Shown: positions 44,363 to 64,000 of the stretch, one piece after another
Layout of the letters: every line of letters begins with the position of its first letter
How positions within the stretch are numbered: position 1 is the stretch's first letter
Assembly: GCA_026929865.2 (NCBI GenBank)
Contig: CM049416.1
Coordinates: forward strand, 5,383,501-5,447,500
Direction: 5' to 3'
DNA length: 64,000 bases
Origin: Hyperoplus lanceolatus
Taxonomy: Eukaryota; Chordata; Actinopteri; Uranoscopiformes; Ammodytidae
Program-made: the position numbers and the translations under genes
Notes under the pieces: generated by a model
Told to the model about the DNA's origin: nothing
Databases searched by the model: none
Seen by the model: only the letters and a program-made list of their open reading frames with translations

Positions 44363-44452
44363 AGGGCTTTTAGGGTAATGTTAGCAAGGGCTTTTAGGGT
44401 AATGTTAGCAAGGGCTTTTAGGGTAATGTTAGCAAGGGCTTTTAGGGTAATG
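44363..44452. repeat. 24-bp tandem repeat, four copies
   Basis: AGGGCTTTTAGGGTAATGTT then AGCA, repeated nearly exactly. Confidence 0.95.
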
Positions 44453-44838
44453 TTGCAAAGATTTTAGAGCGTTAAATGTGTTAGGGTAACAGGACTGAGT
44501 GTAAACCTGGGGACACGACTAAAATGTGTATTTCACCAAAACTATTATGGATTTCTGATGATAACATTTGCATTGAAGCATACAGTATATTGAACATAGA
44601 ATCACACAGCAGTGCAAAAATATAAAGATTTCTGAAGGATTTCTTTCATTATATTTCATACTAAAGTGTTGTGTTAGAGAGTGGGGACAGGTTAAAAATG
44701 CTATTTATCAGTGTAAACTGTAGTTTTTATCAGTGTTATAAAATACTTATTTTAAATTCACATTCAGGTCAATGTGGAAGAGACATTGCTTAATACATTA
44801 ATGTATGTTATATTTAATTTTCATGCAAATGTACAGTA

Positions 44839-45590
44839 GGGGAAGGTGGGGTGATTTGTGCAACTTTTTACTCAAAGTGATTTTAAAGTGAGGCCTTGAC
44901 AGTTATGTCTCCAACTCAAATATGTACATATATTTCAGGATGTTGTGCATCCCTGGCAATAAAAACTTTGGATCTGGAATAAACTGTTTAAGAAATATAG
45001 CTTTCGGAAAAAAAGTTGTCTTGTCGCACAAATCACCCCACGTAGTGGGGTGATTTGTGCGTCATTGTGTCACAATGACAAAGTCACCATCATCATCTTT
45101 CTGGCCATCTGAACTCTCATCAGTGGTGTCGTTAAGTGGAGTTGAGATGTCACTCTCTTCTGAGCTACTGTAGACAATCACTTTCTTTTGGTGACCAGCG
45201 TATACAGCCATGCCACTGGCACAACTCTCAGAAATGTACTTTGCACTAGTTGCTCCGTGCTTGTGGAACCAACTGCCACCTGACAAATGTGATTCCCCCT
45301 ACATTTCTGCCTTTAAATCAAGGCTCAAAACCCATATGTACACCCTGGCTTTTCCTCCCCATTAACTATCTTACCTCTGCACTACTATCTGTGTTTATGT
45401 GGATGTATGGGCTTTACGTCTTTTATTTTGGTTATTGTTATTGTACCTTCATTGTTTACCTACTGAATGCACTATGTACAGCACTTTGGACAGTGCAAAC
45501 TGTCATAAATGTGCTTTTCTAAATACATTTTACTTACTTACCTTACTTATAACTCACCCAGGCCCTTGCGCACAAATCACCCCCATCCCC
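44839..45590. mobile_element. 752-bp nested element with GGGGTGATTTGTGC ends
   Basis: Left GGGGAAGGTGGGGTGATTTG then TGC; right CGCACAAATCACCCCCATCC then CC. An internal palindromic CACAAATCACCCCA..TGGGGTGATTTGTG lies at 45028-45060. On the minus strand 45062-45230 encodes an acidic C-terminus (SSSEESDISTPLNDTTDESS, DDDGDFVIVTQ) that looks like the remnant of a transposon protein. An L2 LINE end is inserted at 45240-45540. Confidence 0.6.
45240..45540 (+). pseudogene. L2-type LINE reverse transcriptase C-terminus and 3' tail
   Basis: A short frame reads LWNQLPPDKCDSPYISAFKS then RLKTHMYTLAF and a stop, the typical last residues of L2-clade ORF2, followed by a 3'UTR with GCACTTTGGACAGTG and ACTTACTTACCTTACTTA tail repeats. 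5' truncated, as L2 copies usually are. Confidence 0.75.
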
Positions 45591-46394
45591 AGAATTTTGG
45601 ATAATAGGCATGATGCAGCAATTTAGGGTTGACATTTTGCAAAGATTTTAGAGCGTCAAATGTGTTAGGGTACCAAGGCACTGAGTGTAAACCTGTGTCA
45701 AATGTGTTTTACCAAACGTGACTATAATTGATTCAGATGACACATTTCATTCAACATACCTTGATCATGGAAATATTTACTTTGAAAGGCAAAAATATAA
45801 AGTTTTTTGAAGCTTAAATTTGATTATATCTTCTTACTAAAGTGTCTCCCTTCTTTACAGTGGGGACAGGTTAAAAATGCGATTTATCAGTGTAAACTGT
45901 ATGTGGTCACAGTGTTATAAAATACAATTTTAATTCACATTCAGGTCAATGTGGAAGAGACATTGCTTAATACATTAATGTATGCTATATTTAATTTTCA
46001 TGCAAATGTACAGTATACCTTTGAAGACTTGGGGACAGAAATGTCACCCATTTGGCGGAGGAGAGAGTAGGATGCATCGCGATGAGGTAATGTATTTATA
46101 CAGTATGCGACTATGTCAGATTAATAATGGTAATATGACGATGGTTTTGTTTGAAAAATCTGACCCGTGCAAAGGCATTAATAATAACTGTATAAAAATA
46201 TCATTCTTTTCACTGATGGTCTCGTTTGCTGTTACAGGTCATTTATGATCCTCAGAGGACCATTTCATTAACATTTCAAAGTTCCTTGTAGAAGGTTTCA
46301 AGATAAAGCTGAATACCACTAAATTCCTGCATGATATTTTACTGCATTAATACTGCTTTTATAAAATCTAAACACATCTTATTTTTATTTTTGG

Positions 46395-46687
46395 GGCCGG
46401 CACGTGGGCAGAGTCCCCCCGTTTCTGTGTGGAGTTTGAGTTCTCCCCGTGTAGGGGGGGGTTTTCGGGGGTCCTCCCCCCCCCAAAACATGCATGGGGA
46501 TGGTTGTTGGATTCTATAAAAAAAAAAAATTGACCATAGGTGTGAATGTGAGTGTGAATGGTTGTCTGTCCCTATAGGGGGCGGGGGGTGACCCTGCCCT
46601 CGCCCAATGCAGCTGGGATTGGCTCCAGCCCCCCCGCGACCCCTAACGGGACAAGCGGTAGAAGATGGATGGATGGATGGATGGATC
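46395..46687 (+). mobile_element. retroposon 3' tail ending in (GGAT)n
   Basis: Phrases TGTGGAGTTTGAGTTCTCCC, GGTGTGAATGTGAGTGTGAA, GCTGGGATTGGCTCCAGCCC and GCGGTAGAAGATGGATGGAT are the abundant teleost LINE/SINE tail. Several C/G-runs have expanded. Confidence 0.75.
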
Positions 46688-46789
46688 TTATTTTGCCTCT
46701 TCTTGCACCATTCAAATATTTCTATTTCTAATACATTGACAGAGCTGTAGTGTAGTTGATTGACATCCACAAACACATCCGGCACGTCT

Positions 46790-48427
46790 AACACACTGGG
46801 TGTTTTCTTTTATTGAAATAGGCAAAATAAATATCAGAGCCGACCGGTGGAGCTCTTTTTTTGCCCTAAGCAGGACACACAGCCACCGCTGCCATGAAGA
46901 CTGTTGGTAGTACTCCCTGTTTTCCTGTATGAGCAGATCCACTCTGGGTTAATACCAACCGCCACACATCAACATGTCCATGTAACAAATCCACCCAGTA
47001 AGCAAAGTGTTGCAGTAGTTCTAAAGAGGAACCTCAAATCGTCCACACAATGCATATTATCCTCCTGCAGAAGTCTGCCCTGCCACTGACAGCAAATGGT
47101 TTCTACACAAACACACAGGAGACAGAGGATTCTGTTATTGTGCTTTGGAGCTGTGGATAGTCCTTGGGTGAGGCATCAGGAAACACAGGGTACAGACATG
47201 ATCATAACACATCAATTTAAAAAAACTGCATTTAAAGACATTATTATATTTCCAGTTATTCCACAGGCTTCATCAACCCCTAAAAACACGAGCGCTGCTG
47301 TCAGCCTGCCCTCGGATTAATACTAAATTAATAAATACATTAAATGAAATGAAATGCTAGACATTCAAATCAAACCATGACAGGCAACAATTTGTCCTTC
47401 ATAGACTCAATACTAGAAACAGCAACAACAAGAAAAATACTATAGGGAAACTGGGATGCTAAAGATGGGCCCCATTTGTTGTCTTCTCAAAATTCCTTTT
47501 TTTTTTAAAACTAGATTTCATCCGTGGAGGTCACAATAAATACGGCTCAGTCTAAAAATGTCCAACAACATGCACTAGTGACAATATTTACACCATTTCT
47601 CAGAAAGGATTTAGACGGCGGTAAGTGGCAACAGTGGTAAATTCCCCCATGCAGCAAAAAAGTCCAAGGGGGGGAACGATAATCCGTCAGAAGAAAAAAA
47701 AATATTGATCAGAGCCTTCACCCATCGATGTAGGCTGTTGCTTCAGTAGAAATAAAAAGTGCAGTTGGTCTCAGGTTGTCTTGCCCTATATAACCTTTGT
47801 TTGGAGGAGGTGGGGGGTTGAATTCAATTCTTTGAAAATGTCAAATAAGACCTTTTTCCTTCCTTTCTTGGTCAAACAGAGTTCACGTTGCATTTATATC
47901 ACATGGGAGTTTTTGAACAGCCACCTTATGACATCCCACACTGATCACAACAAAAAGAATGCTAAACGTAATTAAAACGACAAGGCTAATATCTAATATT
48001 CTGTATTTTTCCTTGTCAACAAATCCAATGGAAAGACTCAAACCAACAATGAGCCATAATAGTCAGATAAAATAGATATGGATAATACACTTATTAGGCC
48101 CAATTTGGAGCGAATTGTGTATTAATACCTTGCTTTCTGTTATTTCCATAAATCACCAAACTGTGGCTAAGTGGCTAATTCCCCTGCAAACTCCCACACT
48201 GTAAGGCTAACTACTCCAGTGTTAAACCACATTCATTTAGAGTGAGGAACATTTTGCTTTGTTTGTGTACAAGTTCATTCCTGACCTTGGATTTTCATTT
48301 AAAGGTTCATTAACTTTGCGAAAGCACTCAATCACAAGAGCTGTTATTGAAGTGGAAATATTGGCAAACTGTTCAGAAATTATAAATTAAAACGTGAGGT
48401 ATACACAAATCACACACCCTTACAGGA

Positions 48428-48474
<47 letters not shown>

Positions 48475-48550
48475 TGTGGCAGAGTACACTACAGCAATCC
48501 GATCCTTTTTAAAACTATACATAATACAAATAAAAAGGGAGCCAAGGAGA

Positions 48551-48623
<73 letters not shown>

Positions 48624-49680
48624 TTTAAAGACACAGCATTTTAAAGAGGCAGGTGGATGCCTGTCGTTTGGTAGGAATGTCCATGCAGCCACAAGTTGGC
48701 TCCTGACTCTGACTCTGAGCCACATCACAGCTTGTGTCCCTCCACAGACGAAAAGCAGAAGAAATGCACAAAAAAAAACTAGTCCAGGGAATTCAAACTG
48801 GTTGAGCTGGTGCCTCCTCAACACGTCATGAGAGTCACCGTCACCATAGTCTTCATTGCAGTGCGTTAGTGGTTGCTCCATCACATCTCAAAGGCATGCT
48901 TGCTAATGCTAAAAGCTAACTAAGGTGTAGGGATGGTGGCTCTTGTAACGGGCCAGTAGCAGGCGGGGAAAGAGATTTCACAGGTTATCTGGTTGTACCT
49001 ACTGAAGGAGGACTAGCCTACACACACTGTTACTGCTAAACGAAAAGTTATACAGCCAAACCAGTAGTTTTGAAAATGATCACCCCGTTTATCTCCATAT
49101 ATTGTTTTAGTTTTTAGACTCCTTCCAAGCAGGTCTCTGCAGTTCATTCATCAAATATTTTCCGACAATGAGAAAAATTGTTTAAAAATGCTAAAATGGA
49201 TTATTTCTTTATAGCAGACTTAAAATTGATTCCAGCAGATGTTTTAGTGTAATTAAAAAAAGTCATGGCTGCTTGGTAAGTACGGAAGTGAATTAACTTG
49301 AAAATGAATGGCATGTTTTTTTTTTGAAAAATCGTAGACAGTAATGTAAAGTACTGGGATTTCTAGTCAATGAAGTAGAACGTGATTAAGCAGTGCTTGT
49401 CAAATAAACGGCTCTTTCAAAGCCCCAGGTTGGGTCTAATAATACTGCATGCCAAGCCGATGGTCCATCCAAAGCCCCAGACTTCTCCCATGAAGCAGTG
49501 GAACTCTTTGTTGGGCTTTGGCAACCAACTCCCACTTGATCAGATTTCATTCTCTTGCTCCTCACTTCCTCCTTGCCTCGGTCATGTGTTCAATTCCAGG
49601 AACCAATGGGCTTCAAGGTGCAGAAGAGCGGGTGGGGGTGGGGGTAATGGTAGGGGCCCCAGTAGCAGACCCTGTGGAGG
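46790..49680 (-). other. dennd5b: dennd5b 3' untranslated region (inferred)
   Basis: No coding frame follows the stop at 49681-49683. Minus-strand AATAAA at 46814-46809 is the best poly(A) signal. Two CA microsatellites (48430-48472, 48551-48619) and a tract of GCAC repeats lie within. DENND5B transcripts in mammals also have long 3'UTRs. The extent is inferred. Confidence 0.45.
48430..48619. repeat. paired CA microsatellites with a (GCAC)n patch
   Basis: (AC)n at 48430-48470, then 80 bases of unique DNA, then (GCAC)n at 48551-48580 merging into (AC)n to 48619. Confidence 0.97.
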
Positions 49681-63982
<14,302 letters not shown>

Positions 63983-64000
63983 CTGTGGAGCACAAACAGG

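Larger units (their letters stand above)
43864..46058. mobile_element. 2.2-kb TIR element with GGGTAACAGGACTGAG motifs
   Basis: Left CCACCAAATGGGTGACATTT, right AAATGTCACCCATTTGGCGG, a 20-bp inverted pair with one mismatch. Internal GTAACAGGACTGA-type motifs at about 44053, 44220 and 44484 and a degraded one near 45668. Contains a four-copy 24-bp tandem repeat (44363-44452), a 385-bp direct duplication (44453-44838 and 45634-46016) and a nested element between the two. Confidence 0.65.

Noticed and set aside
46339-46794. 151-codon minus-strand frame
   Set aside because: Reads through a retroposon tail and GGAT repeats; not a gene.

Overview
The window is nuclear DNA of a ray-finned fish, most likely a percomorph teleost. 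Genes are split by introns with GT/AG borders, there is no operon structure, and intergenic and intronic DNA is packed with teleost-type tRNA-derived SINEs, short terminal-inverted-repeat (TIR) DNA transposons and long CA/GT, AT and GATAA microsatellites. The gene pair sinhcaf (fam60a) and dennd5b, both on the minus strand, matches the vertebrate neighbourhood known from human 12p11. The species cannot be named from sequence alone.

Layout. 1-2.1 kb: the 3' part of an intronless reading frame for a coiled-coil ciliary-type (TPH-domain) protein, running off the left edge. 2.1-11 kb: no genes; SINEs, several DNA transposons, a long hairpin, a perfect palindrome, and a 2.35-kb element (7897-10248) nested inside an older one. 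11.05-17.9 kb: a plus-strand gene I do not recognise. Three exons (11055-12738) give an in-frame segment ending in a stop; two more in-frame exons (16679-16905, 17213-17285) and a poly(A) signal lie downstream, with a 350-bp GATAA array and a 3.6-kb decayed tandem array between them. 19.1-23.7 kb: a complete TRIM E3 ligase gene (RING, B-boxes, coiled coil, PRY-SPRY) with an untranslated first exon and an intronless coding region whose stop codon touches a transposon end. 24-26.1 kb: SINE and nested transposons. 26.3-41.8 kb: sinhcaf, minus strand, five coding exons encoding 232 aa, with a long first intron containing nested transposons and the second, inverted copy of the 2.35-kb element (36410-38784). 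42-46.7 kb: a transposon nest several layers deep. 46.8-64 kb: the 3' half of dennd5b, ten coding exons with fully consistent phase (450 whole codons plus stop), continuing past the right edge.

The genes do unrelated jobs: ciliary/coiled-coil structure, ubiquitin ligation, Sin3-HDAC repression, and Rab39-directed membrane traffic. The most unusual material is (a) the inverted pair of near-identical 2.35-kb elements studded with a GTCAAATGGTGTAACC motif and a perfect 32-bp palindrome, (b) a second element with a different recurring motif and a layered insertion history, (c) a 42-nt phase-0 candidate microexon inside the dennd5b PLAT domain, and (d) dennd5b acceptors whose polypyrimidine tract is replaced by GT repeats. 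Exon borders were placed by eye from splice consensus, frame continuity and recalled family sequence; no alignment or search was run.
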